Source: Acidobacteriaceae bacterium
GTDB taxonomy: Bacteria; Acidobacteriota; Terriglobia; Terriglobales; Acidobacteriaceae
Length of the DNA: 9,395 nucleotides
Direction of reading: 5' to 3'
NCBI GenBank assembly: GCA_003165455.1
Contig: PLUJ01000008.1
Span: 1,843-11,237, forward strand
The translations under genes were made by a program, and so were the position numbers. Numbering within the stretch: the stretch's first letter is position 1; every line of letters begins with the position of its first letter. Under the pieces are notes generated by a model. It ran no database searches, was not told the DNA's origin, and worked only from the letters and a program-made list of their open reading frames with translations. This document shows positions 1 to 8,002 of the stretch, in pieces.

Positions 1-102
1 ACCACTCGGCCACCTCTCCGCGGCAGTTTCAATTTTACATGCAGCCTTTTGTCTGTCGAGCGGCAAAGTATGTGACGCCACCTGCGGCGGGGTGCTTCCC
101 AG

Positions 103-1005
103 TTGCATCTAAGATCAGTGACTTTTTCGAGTATCCGCCGCGCCCTGGGAAATACCTACCGTGATGTACTTAAGAACGAGACTTTGCAGGCGGCTGCGGC
201 CCTGTCCTATTACACGCTTTTCGGTGCATTTCCGGGCCTGATCTTGCTATCTGCGGTAATGGCCCACCTTCCCTTACGAGACTTCTTCCAGGACTCGTTA
301 TTTGCCCTTGGACGGGTTGCGCCTCCCGGAACAATACCGATGGTACAGTCGGCTCTCCAGGATATTTCGGCAAAGAGGCCTGGTGCATGGCTGTCGCTAG
401 GAACGTTAGGAACTCTGTGGGTTGTGTCCTCCGCCTTCGACGAACTGATCGAAGCCTTGGACGCGGCGTATGACGTGGAGGACTCGCGGCCGTTCTGGAA
501 GACCCGTATTCTTGCCGTGGCTCTGGCGGGTCTGACCGGGATTTTTCTGCTGTGTGGAATTGCGACCATGATTGTTGGTCCCCGGGCCGGTCAGTGGATT
601 GCCGCAAAGCTCTCACTGTCGCACGCATTTGTTGTAGTTTGGCCCTCGCTTCATTGGGTATTGGCTTTTCTGTTCGCCATGCTCACCGTGGAAGCGATTT
701 ACTTTATCGCGCCCCAAGTGAAACAACGGTTCTTGTGGACCTTGCCGGGCGCTGTTTTGTCGGTACTCTGCTGGATAGGCTTGACTCACTTGCTGGGCAT
801 CTACTTTCACTATTTCGCAAATTACAACCGTACTTACGGAACCTTGGGTGGCGTGATGGCTTTAATGACTTGGCTTTACTGGGCGTACTTTATTTTGCTG
901 GTGGGTTGTGAATTGAACGCAGAACTGGCTAAAGAGCGGAACGCGTCACAGGTCTCAACGGCCCAGCCGCTAGGAAATCGGCGAAACATCGGTCGAGCCG
1001 CGTGA
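103..1005 (+). CDS. YihY/virulence factor BrkB family inner-membrane protein
   Basis: This encodes a 300-residue polytopic inner-membrane protein of the YihY/BrkB family (once annotated as ribonuclease BN, a label now known to be wrong). Its biochemical role is not settled. About six hydrophobic segments are visible, near residues 31-53, 96-112, 135-159, 177-203, 210-238 and 248-272. Family hallmarks are the N-terminal AAALSYYTLFGAFPG stretch, the SSAFDELIEALDAAYDVEDSRPFWK-type region after the second segment (residues 109-133), and the C-terminal YGTLGGVMALMTWLYW block followed by LLVGCELNAELA. The last 25 or so residues form a polar tail. The length is typical. The start is TTG at 103, with a GGGG run at 89-92 as a possible ribosome binding site; GTG at 118 is an alternative, and an in-frame TGA at 73-75 rules out a longer form. 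The gene converges on tamB, 18 bases away. Family membership is secure; function is not. Confidence 0.9.
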   Translation: MHLRSVTFSSIRRALGNTYRDVLKNETLQAAAALSYYTLFGAFPGLILLSAVMAHLPLRDFFQDSLFALGRVAPPGTIPMVQSALQDISAKRPGAWLSLGTLGTLWVVSSAFDELIEALDAAYDVEDSRPFWKTRILAVALAGLTGIFLLCGIATMIVGPRAGQWIAAKLSLSHAFVVVWPSLHWVLAFLFAMLTVEAIYFIAPQVKQRFLWTLPGAVLSVLCWIGLTHLLGIYFHYFANYNRTYGTLGGVMALMTWLYWAYFILLVGCELNAELAKERNASQVSTAQPLGNRRNIGRAA

Positions 1006-1023
1006 AGAATTATCGCGCCTTCA

Positions 1024-4000
1024 TCAAAATTTCGTGTGGAACTTTCCGTCGACTGACACTCCCCCAACTTCGTCACGAGTAACGCTGACCGACCATCGAT
1101 TATTGATCCGATAGTCCCCCTCGACGATCTCGGTACCAGGCTGCGAAAGATCCGTGGAAAATGTAAATAGGAAGTTCTTGGTTACCCGCTGCTGAACCGC
1201 GACTCGGGCCGAAGGATTTTGATTTCCCCCAAGCAACGGATCGATTTGCAGACTGGAAATGCCCGCCAGGTGCTGAATGCCGCCGGTGACCTGGCTTGCA
1301 GCCTGCGAAGCGAGAATGGAATCCGTGCTCGTGCCGGCGGCGCTCGCCTCCGAGGCAGTCTGGCCATTCGCGATCAAACTGATGACGTCCGCAGTGGAAA
1401 GAGAAGGATCGGAAGTGTAGGAAGTGGTGAGCCGGTCGAATGGTCCGCGGAGGCCAATAGTCAGGTTGTATTGCTCAACCGTGGTGGTAACTGCGACGTT
1501 AAGCGTAGGCTCAGTTTGAATGGGATTATCGAAGGTAATAATTCCACGTTGAAGTTGATAGCGGACATTGCGATAGAAAAGCTCGCCCGAGGTCAGATCG
1601 GTCCTTCCAACAATCACCGGGTTTGCGGCTGTGCCGACTACCTGAAGATTCACATCGCCTTCCACGCTGATCTGGGAACTTGTCGCACTGAGATTACTCT
1701 TCGATTGCAGGCCGACTGCGAGCTTGATGTTATCGAGCGGACCGGGTGCGCTGGGAACCGTGGTGCCGCCAAACTGATCGCTGAATTTGGAGAGGTCGAA
1801 GTCGGGCGTGAACGAAAGCGAATCGATCAGCACCCGCCCGTTCAAGATGGAAGAATCTTTGGTGCCGCTCAGAATTAGGTTGCCATCGAGCAGCGCACGC
1901 ACGCCCTCTGGATACCGTAGTCGTACCGACTTGCTTTGCAGCGTGATGTTGAATTGCAAGTCGGGACGGTATGAGATCGATCCTCCCGCCGAAACTTCTC
2001 CTCCGCCTACTTCTCCTGTGAGCCCTGACAATTGCAGGCTGTTATCAATGATCTTAAGATTCCCATTTAGTTTTTGGACGCTTAAAGGCGAATCCTGCGT
2101 GGAGATGGCGACATCCTGAAAGCGAAGTTGTCCCTGTACTGCTGGATTGGTTGACGTGCCAGACGCATGCACCTCGAGCGCAACCGTCCCTGAACTCTGC
2201 ACGTCAGGATCGAATATCTTGACGATGCGCACATCCACTGAGCCCTGAGCCGTGAGGCGTGGGGATGAAGACCCGTTGAGCGGGAATGTCCCTTGTACTC
2301 GAAGCGACGTGTCAGTGCCTCGGATTTCGGCGGGCTGCAAAGTGATCACTGAATTGACCAGATCAGCCCGAATCGGGCTTGCAGCTCCGACTTCGAGTGA
2401 CTGGTAGCTCGCCTTTAGCGTGGGAATTGTAAGGTGCGCCTCGATACGAGACGTGTCTTTCAAGGGACCCTTTATAGTCGCGTGCAATTCGGTCTCACCC
2501 TGAAAGCCTTGTGGGGGGTTGGGTAAATACATTGCCAGCAAGGGCTCAAGTTTCACGTCGTTGGTATCAATTGAAGCTTCGGCATCGTAATCGCTGCTGA
2601 GTGCGACGCTCGCTTTTGAATGAATCTTGGCTTCTCCGACTTGGGAATCCAGAGTAAGGTTCGCGCGTTTATCCGAGACATGAAGCTCGGCCTTCATTTC
2701 AGAGGCAGATTTGCCGCGGACCTGAAGTTGAGGAATTTCCAGCGAAGCCTCAAGCTGAGGATTATCCAAAGTGCCCTGTCCGTTCGCCGATAGCGTTAGT
2801 GTGCCGTCGATTCCAAGATTCCTGGCTTGCACCGTCTTCAGCTTTTGCAAAATCACAGACGGAGCGTTTAGATGAACCGTGTACGCCTTTGTTTTCGGCG
2901 TGTAGGCAAGCGTTCCACTCGCGGCACCCGCGGGCAAGTTCACGTTGAGCACAGACATTAATGAAGATCTGTCCGCTTGAAAAGTCGCGGCGAGCCGCTG
3001 AACGGGCTCCCCATAAACCTGCGCGTCATCGATTCGTGCTGAGCCGATTCCTGCCGGGTTCAACTCGGATCCTTGAACAGAAATGTCCGCTGACAAGTCT
3101 CCGGAGATTGGATAGTGAACGTTGGCGAGCCTTTGCAAATCTGCGATCCGCATCTTTTGAACGGAAAACGTTGCGGTGACTGGATTGGAAGGAAGATAGG
3201 ACCAATTTATTAATACAGCATGTGCCGTCAGAGAAGCTTTGCCCTTGTCCGCACTTACCAGCATCGCGTTGTTTACTGAGACCTGCGAAGGGCCTGCACG
3301 GAATCCGGCCTGAAGCGTTCGCCACTCGCTGCCCTGCACCTGCAAGTGATTCGCACTGAATTGGCCGCTGACTTGTGGGCTATGCATCGTTCCTTGCACT
3401 TGGCCCTTCACAGATGCGCTTCCGGCGATTGCCAGCGATGACGCCTGCTTGCTGCCCAGAGCCGATAGTATCTCTGCCAAGTGGTGTAGATCGTTGGAAT
3501 TTGCCTGAAGCTGAAGATTTGAATGGTTGCTGAGTTCGCCTCGCACTACCAGCGTGGCGGAAGGAATCTGCAGGGAGGTATCTCGAAATGTCACGACGTT
3601 TTTTGGACCATCGTAGGAAGCGTGAATCGCACCGGTGACGGGCAGGACTGTTGAAGATTTCCGTTGGGCCTGTTGCGCCGAGGAACGAAGAAGCAAATCT
3701 ATCCGCCCCAGAACATGGTTGAAGCTGCCGCTCCATGATGCGTCAACGGTACCGTCCAGCCTTCCGGAAAAGCTTATGTTTTTGACGTTCGCTTGCCGTA
3801 TCGAGGCTTGTGCCGTCTGAAGAGAAATTCTCCGCAACGTGGTTCTTATCCGACCGATAGGCGTCGTATCCAGATGCTCCACGCTGATGTCGCTCGAGAG
3901 CGTTCCGCCGAAAGTTTCGAAAGCGACGTTGTTCGCGTGAAATGTTCCGTTCTCCAGATTGTAGTGCCCTTGCAACGCCCGAAGATTCAAGCGTCCTTGC

Positions 4001-4935
4001 GCCGCATCGACCAGTATTTCGTTGCTGGAGATTCGACCTTCGATCGCAACGTTCCGCAATACAGGCTGCCCATCCGCCTGCTGATAGTGGAGTTTTCCAG
4101 ACAATGCCAAGTCGCCTGCAGCCGCAACGGGTTTAGCCATGGAAGAAAAATCCTGAGTATGTAGGCTAAGGTCGTAGCGTCCGTCGACAACCGGATTGCT
4201 GTAATTGCTCAGGGTGGCGCTCACAGATAGAGCAGAGGAACCGACCATCAGCTCAGCCGATTGCAGAGAAAACTGATTTGGACTGGCGCTAAAGCTCGCT
4301 GCCAAACTATGAGAGAAAGTTGGATTGTCATCGTAGCGTAGGTCGCCCTTATCGTAAGAAACCGATCCAACGTAACGCGTTCCGGATGGTTCGAAGTGGA
4401 TGTTGGTTCGCAGATCGTACAACTCTGCAGCGACAGGAATTGTTCTGTCGTTGTACTGAACCTGTCCATTGCTCAGAATTACATGTTGCGCCGCTAGATC
4501 GAACAAACTTGTGTTGCTGGTGGTTTGTTTAGGCGGAGCTTGAGGCAAGTTATTTCGCCCTTCGCGATCGACCTCCACATTGGCGACCGGGTGTTCAATC
4601 GCAAGCTCGGTCAGCGTAAACTTCCGCTGCAGAATCGATTGAATCTTCAGCCCGACCGTTAATTTGTCAACATGCAGCAGGGGCGGCTGGCTGTCTGGCT
4701 CAGTACCGCGAAGAGTAACGTTATAGAGATGTGCGGTAAGGGTGGAAAGTTGAAAGTCGAAACCGCCGATCTCGGCGTGACCGCCCGTGGCTTCATCCGT
4801 GTCGCTGACGATGGCGCGAATGGCTAAGCGTTGAAAGCTGGCAGTTCTCAAAAACAGTAGTCCACCCGCAACGCTGACAATGACCAGCACGCCAACCGCT
4901 GCCAAACTCCAACCAACAATTCTTTGCCATCGCAT
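1024..4935 (-). CDS. tamB: TamB-type translocation and assembly module protein (DUF490 family)
   Basis: This encodes a 1303-residue AsmA-superfamily protein. TamB-like proteins are anchored in the inner membrane and cross the periplasm as a long beta-rich groove. They assist outer-membrane protein assembly or lipid transport together with an Omp85 partner. Residues 7-30 form one hydrophobic signal anchor. Residues 86-130 have the AsmA-like pattern LLHVDKLTVGLK...LAIEHPVANVEVDREGRNNL. A long beta-strand-rich region follows, with degenerate G-x-l-x-l-x-v-x-G-T-x-x-N-P-x-v-x-G repeats. The C-terminal TamB domain (about 900-1303) includes GELFYRN, ITFDNP, ADVISLIANG, ARVAVQQRVTKNFLFTFSTDL and a final Phe. 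E. coli TamB has 1259 residues, so the length fits. I found no cysteine in it. The ATG lies 5 bases after the stop of the upstream Omp85 gene, with no clear Shine-Dalgarno sequence, which suggests one transcript and translational coupling. Confidence 0.93.
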   Translation of the reverse strand: MRWQRIVGWSLAAVGVLVIVSVAGGLLFLRTASFQRLAIRAIVSDTDEATGGHAEIGGFDFQLSTLTAHLYNVTLRGTEPDSQPPLLHVDKLTVGLKIQSILQRKFTLTELAIEHPVANVEVDREGRNNLPQAPPKQTTSNTSLFDLAAQHVILSNGQVQYNDRTIPVAAELYDLRTNIHFEPSGTRYVGSVSYDKGDLRYDDNPTFSHSLAASFSASPNQFSLQSAELMVGSSALSVSATLSNYSNPVVDGRYDLSLHTQDFSSMAKPVAAAGDLALSGKLHYQQADGQPVLRNVAIEGRISSNEILVDAAQGRLNLRALQGHYNLENGTFHANNVAFETFGGTLSSDISVEHLDTTPIGRIRTTLRRISLQTAQASIRQANVKNISFSGRLDGTVDASWSGSFNHVLGRIDLLLRSSAQQAQRKSSTVLPVTGAIHASYDGPKNVVTFRDTSLQIPSATLVVRGELSNHSNLQLQANSNDLHHLAEILSALGSKQASSLAIAGSASVKGQVQGTMHSPQVSGQFSANHLQVQGSEWRTLQAGFRAGPSQVSVNNAMLVSADKGKASLTAHAVLINWSYLPSNPVTATFSVQKMRIADLQRLANVHYPISGDLSADISVQGSELNPAGIGSARIDDAQVYGEPVQRLAATFQADRSSLMSVLNVNLPAGAASGTLAYTPKTKAYTVHLNAPSVILQKLKTVQARNLGIDGTLTLSANGQGTLDNPQLEASLEIPQLQVRGKSASEMKAELHVSDKRANLTLDSQVGEAKIHSKASVALSSDYDAEASIDTNDVKLEPLLAMYLPNPPQGFQGETELHATIKGPLKDTSRIEAHLTIPTLKASYQSLEVGAASPIRADLVNSVITLQPAEIRGTDTSLRVQGTFPLNGSSSPRLTAQGSVDVRIVKIFDPDVQSSGTVALEVHASGTSTNPAVQGQLRFQDVAISTQDSPLSVQKLNGNLKIIDNSLQLSGLTGEVGGGEVSAGGSISYRPDLQFNITLQSKSVRLRYPEGVRALLDGNLILSGTKDSSILNGRVLIDSLSFTPDFDLSKFSDQFGGTTVPSAPGPLDNIKLAVGLQSKSNLSATSSQISVEGDVNLQVVGTAANPVIVGRTDLTSGELFYRNVRYQLQRGIITFDNPIQTEPTLNVAVTTTVEQYNLTIGLRGPFDRLTTSYTSDPSLSTADVISLIANGQTASEASAAGTSTDSILASQAASQVTGGIQHLAGISSLQIDPLLGGNQNPSARVAVQQRVTKNFLFTFSTDLSQPGTEIVEGDYRINNRWSVSVTRDEVGGVSVDGKFHTKF

Positions 4936-4940
4936 AAAGT

Positions 4941-7928
4941 TTAGAAGGCCTGACCAAGTGTGATGAAGTACTGCGTCGGGTCGATGCCAGACACAGGATT
5001 TAAATTGTGCCCAAGATCGATACGAATGGGGCCAATCGGCGTCGAATAACGCAGTCCAATGCCGATGGTATTGGTGTAATTGGTCACGAAATTATTGAAG
5101 CTGATGGCGCTATATACGTTGCCACCGTCATAGAACAGCACGCCTCCAAGATTTTTCATGATTCGCAATGGAAAGCGCACTTCGGAATTCAGGATGAATA
5201 ATTGAGTTCCACCGACGGGCACCGTGATGTTTACGCAACCGGTTTGACCTTTCAGCACATTGCAGAACGGAACAATACGCTGGGGCCCCGCTTCATCGAT
5301 GGGAAAGCCTCGCAGCGTGGTGCCACCGCCGGAAAAGTAAAGCTGGCTTGTGGGGACAAAACTTCCGCTGAAGGCCTTTGCCAAGCCAAGACGAACACTA
5401 TTGGCGAATACGATGGAATGAAACGGTTTGTAAAAAGCGTACTGCCCAAAGAGTCTTGCGAAATTAGCGCTGGAACCGAGCGCCGTGGGGGTGATGGATA
5501 AGTTTAGGTCCTCAAGCACTCCCCGATGAGCATCGAGCGGCTTGTCGCGCGTGTCGCGAATGAGCGTCCCGGAGAATGTGGAGAGATGCACGTTGCGGTC
5601 CTGCGGCAGCACCAGTTCAGGTACGAGCAGCTGCGATAAATCCGTCTTATTGAAATCGTACCGAAGTTGAAGGCGAGTATTGGTTTTGTGGTTCAACAGC
5701 TTTTCCAACTGCAATGAGGCATCCCCAAGGCTCGCCGCGAAAAGCGGATTCTCTGTTGTCCGCTCGATGGACACGCTGGTCACGGAACTCCACAGAGAGC
5801 CGAAGAAGTGAGGCTGCAGATAACTGATAATGGCCCGCTGGTCGAGTCGCGAGAGCAGAATGGATCCGCTTGCGGTTTCACCCAACCCACGCATATTGCG
5901 CCGCGTAAGTTGGATTGAACCGAGAGGGCTGGCATAAGTCCCCTGGCTGGCTGCGACCTGGTTACTCCCCAGACCAATGGTCGGTGCGCCGCCAGGAACC
6001 GCCACTGTGCCGGTGGGAACGTTGCCTCCGCGATGCGAAACTTCGAAGCCGAATCCGTAAGTGATCTCGTTGCGATTGGCTTCGTGCACCTTGACCAGCG
6101 CGTCTTCCTCGGTTTGATCCGTAATTGGTCTCCTCGGACCAACGCTTGCCCAATCAAAGATATTCAAGTCGTAGAGCCTTGTCTCCGACGCTAGTAACTG
6201 GCTCTTTCGCATGGGCGCCTCAACCGGCAAGTTGGTGGATTTTTCGATCAACGAAAGCCTTGTATGCTTTTGCCCCAGGTAAACAACCTTTTCTACCCGT
6301 ATCATCTGGTGTTCCGTGATAGCGTACGTCACGTTTACTCGATGGATGTCGCCGGGAAGCCGGGTGACTACGGTATTCACCTCCGCATTGAGATATCCAC
6401 GATCCAGATAAGTTGCGTCAATCCGATTGCGGTCATTCGAAAGTTGCCGCGCGGAAAAAGGAGCCCCAGCTTTTAGTTCAAAGCCCTTCGGCGCGGTGAG
6501 CTGATTTTCCGGGACACTAAGGTTACCGGTAAGTTGAATGTGGTTGACCAGAGTCTGCGTGCCTTCTTCAATATCGAATTGAACGTCGATCCTGGCATCG
6601 TGGTCGATGGTTTGTGGCGTAATCTTGGCCTCCTCGTAACCCCTGTCCCGATAGTAGGCGAGAAGATTGTCTGAGCTCTGTTTCAATAGCTTTTGGCTGA
6701 TGCTGCCGTGGGTCCATGGATGGGAGCGTTTCACTAGAACCAAGGGCACTAAGTTCTTGGAAGGCACCTGCTTGTTCCCACGAAAAGTGATCTCACCTAC
6801 TTTGTGCTTGCGACCGCGATCGATTTTGTACACCAGCAAGACCCGATCCGGTTGCCTCTGCATGTCGGTGGTCACCTTGGCATCGAAATAGCCCTTGCCT
6901 TGAAGGTAGTTGACGAGATTTTGTTGGCCCTCCTGCACTAGGTCGGCGTCGATCGTTCCTTCCGAGTAAATTGGTATCAGCTTTCTCATCTCCCGCCTGG
7001 AGAGGAAAGGGATGATGGAAAGCTTAGCGCCGGTAGTTTGAACCAGCACTAACGGACCAACCTCAATTTGAAAGGAGACGTCCACCCGGTTCGTATCCGC
7101 ATGATATTGCGGCGGGATTTGGGTCACTTTGCTTTCGAGCCGGTGCTGTTGTACTAAGTACTTCTTAATGAGTGCTGTCGCTGCCTTGATCCGGTCCGGG
7201 GAGAAAGGTTTGCCGGGTTTGAGGAGTGCTCCGGCAAATCTTGCCCGCAGTGAACGCGTCTTACGCAATAACCATGCTTCTTCCGAGTCGGTGGCGCCGC
7301 GGAGTTCAATGCTTCCAATGCGAGCCTGCTTGCCAAGTTGAACCTCGAAGGTTACATTGACCAGTTGGTTGGCATCGTCAATTTGGGGCTTGGCATGGAC
7401 CTCAGATTGAAAGAATCCGTTGTCTTTCAAAAATCGTGACAACGCAGCTTCGGAAATTGGAATTCGCGCCTTGTCATAGGGGTCTTCATCCTGCAAGTCC
7501 ACCACTTGCAAGAGGCGCGCGTAAGAAAAGGATTTCGTGACTCCCTCAAAGCTCACCACCCCAAGGTAGTAGGCTGGCTCGAGAATGAAATTTAGACGCA
7601 ACCCTGAAATGTCCGGAATTACGTTGACTGTGACTTTCTTGAATCCGCCGGCTTTCTGCAGCGCCTCGATACTAGCCTCAACATTGGCTTGCGAATAGGG
7701 TTGCCCCGCCTTCTGGGTGACTGATGCAATGAGTGGCTCGAGATTGCGATGCGGGCTGGCAATCAGGTCTACAGAACTTACGGTTTGCCCCTTGTAAAAC
7801 GTTTGTGGACTCGTCGAAGAAACCTGAGCCCCGACGAAAAGCGAAATTAGAGGCAAATTGCATATAACGAGCAAGCGCATAAGAATGGTTCGGACGACAG
7901 GCCGCCGGGGAAACGAAGCTTTTCGCAA
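4941..7928 (-). CDS. BamA/TamA-type Omp85 outer-membrane protein with seven POTRA-like domains
   Basis: This encodes a 995-residue Omp85-family protein that inserts beta-barrel proteins into the outer membrane, or acts as the TamA-like partner of TamB. A signal peptide is clear (MRLLVICNLPLISLFVGAQ, residues 17-35). Seven POTRA-like units follow, roughly 44-120, 121-200, 201-290, 293-374, 375-457, 458-540 and 541-615; units 2 and 4-6 carry clear G[YF]xxxxV/I signatures such as GYFDAKVT and GYLNAEVN. The C-terminal barrel (about 620-995) has the RGF signature as LRGF at 872-875 and ends in QYFITLGQAF with a terminal Phe. The longest start is TTG at 7928, preceded by an in-frame stop; ATG at 7880 gives 979 residues with an equally good signal peptide, and neither has a good ribosome binding site. 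E. coli BamA has five POTRAs and TamA three, so neither name is safe. It is the first gene of a tight pair with tamB. Confidence 0.93.
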   Translation of the reverse strand: MRKASFPRRPVVRTILMRLLVICNLPLISLFVGAQVSSTSPQTFYKGQTVSSVDLIASPHRNLEPLIASVTQKAGQPYSQANVEASIEALQKAGGFKKVTVNVIPDISGLRLNFILEPAYYLGVVSFEGVTKSFSYARLLQVVDLQDEDPYDKARIPISEAALSRFLKDNGFFQSEVHAKPQIDDANQLVNVTFEVQLGKQARIGSIELRGATDSEEAWLLRKTRSLRARFAGALLKPGKPFSPDRIKAATALIKKYLVQQHRLESKVTQIPPQYHADTNRVDVSFQIEVGPLVLVQTTGAKLSIIPFLSRREMRKLIPIYSEGTIDADLVQEGQQNLVNYLQGKGYFDAKVTTDMQRQPDRVLLVYKIDRGRKHKVGEITFRGNKQVPSKNLVPLVLVKRSHPWTHGSISQKLLKQSSDNLLAYYRDRGYEEAKITPQTIDHDARIDVQFDIEEGTQTLVNHIQLTGNLSVPENQLTAPKGFELKAGAPFSARQLSNDRNRIDATYLDRGYLNAEVNTVVTRLPGDIHRVNVTYAITEHQMIRVEKVVYLGQKHTRLSLIEKSTNLPVEAPMRKSQLLASETRLYDLNIFDWASVGPRRPITDQTEEDALVKVHEANRNEITYGFGFEVSHRGGNVPTGTVAVPGGAPTIGLGSNQVAASQGTYASPLGSIQLTRRNMRGLGETASGSILLSRLDQRAIISYLQPHFFGSLWSSVTSVSIERTTENPLFAASLGDASLQLEKLLNHKTNTRLQLRYDFNKTDLSQLLVPELVLPQDRNVHLSTFSGTLIRDTRDKPLDAHRGVLEDLNLSITPTALGSSANFARLFGQYAFYKPFHSIVFANSVRLGLAKAFSGSFVPTSQLYFSGGGTTLRGFPIDEAGPQRIVPFCNVLKGQTGCVNITVPVGGTQLFILNSEVRFPLRIMKNLGGVLFYDGGNVYSAISFNNFVTNYTNTIGIGLRYSTPIGPIRIDLGHNLNPVSGIDPTQYFITLGQAF

Positions 7929-8002
7929 GACAGTATGGATGCATTGGTCTTAGCAGGAGTTGGCATGTAAGGGATATTGATTGCATGTGATTAAATCAAA
8001 TC
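7929..8002. promoter_or_regulatory. Divergent intergenic region with inverted repeats and candidate promoter
   Basis: This 74-base gap lies between the divergent starts of the Omp85-tamB unit and the small gene at 8003. It holds a perfect palindrome TGATT-A-AATCA at 7988-7998, a nested TTGATT/AATCAA inverted repeat (7977-7982 and 7994-7999), and a near-repeat GCATGTAA/GCATGTGA at 7963-7970 and 7983-7990, exactly 20 bases apart. On the minus strand TTGATT (7999-7994) and TATCCC (7976-7971), separated by 17 bases, could be the -35 and -10 elements for the Omp85 gene. The -10 match is poor. A promoter must lie here or inside the neighbouring gene. The operator reading is inference. Confidence 0.35.

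Noticed and set aside
1..102. Possible end of an upstream gene at the left edge
   Set aside because: No convincing coding frame or RNA structure is visible in so short a stretch.
170..628. A 152-codon open frame antisense to the YihY-family gene
   Set aside because: The plus-strand product has six membrane segments and family motifs; the antisense product is arginine- and proline-rich and unlike a real protein.
1003..1023. TGAAG/CTTCA inverted repeat between the convergent stops of the YihY-family gene and tamB
   Set aside because: Only five base pairs with an 11-base loop and no T tract in either direction; too weak to call a terminator.
1219..1878. A 219-codon open frame on the plus strand, antisense to tamB
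   Set aside because: tamB is secured here by its conserved C-terminal domain, and the antisense translation shows no domain or ribosome binding site. It is a codon-bias shadow.
5780..6157. Minus-strand open frames inside the Omp85 barrel region
   Set aside because: They are out of frame with the well-supported Omp85 protein and give low-complexity, arginine-rich translations with no recognisable family.
7961..7983. Sigma-54-like TTGGCATG on the plus strand before the gene at 8003
   Set aside because: No GC/TTGC element falls at the required spacing downstream of the GG.
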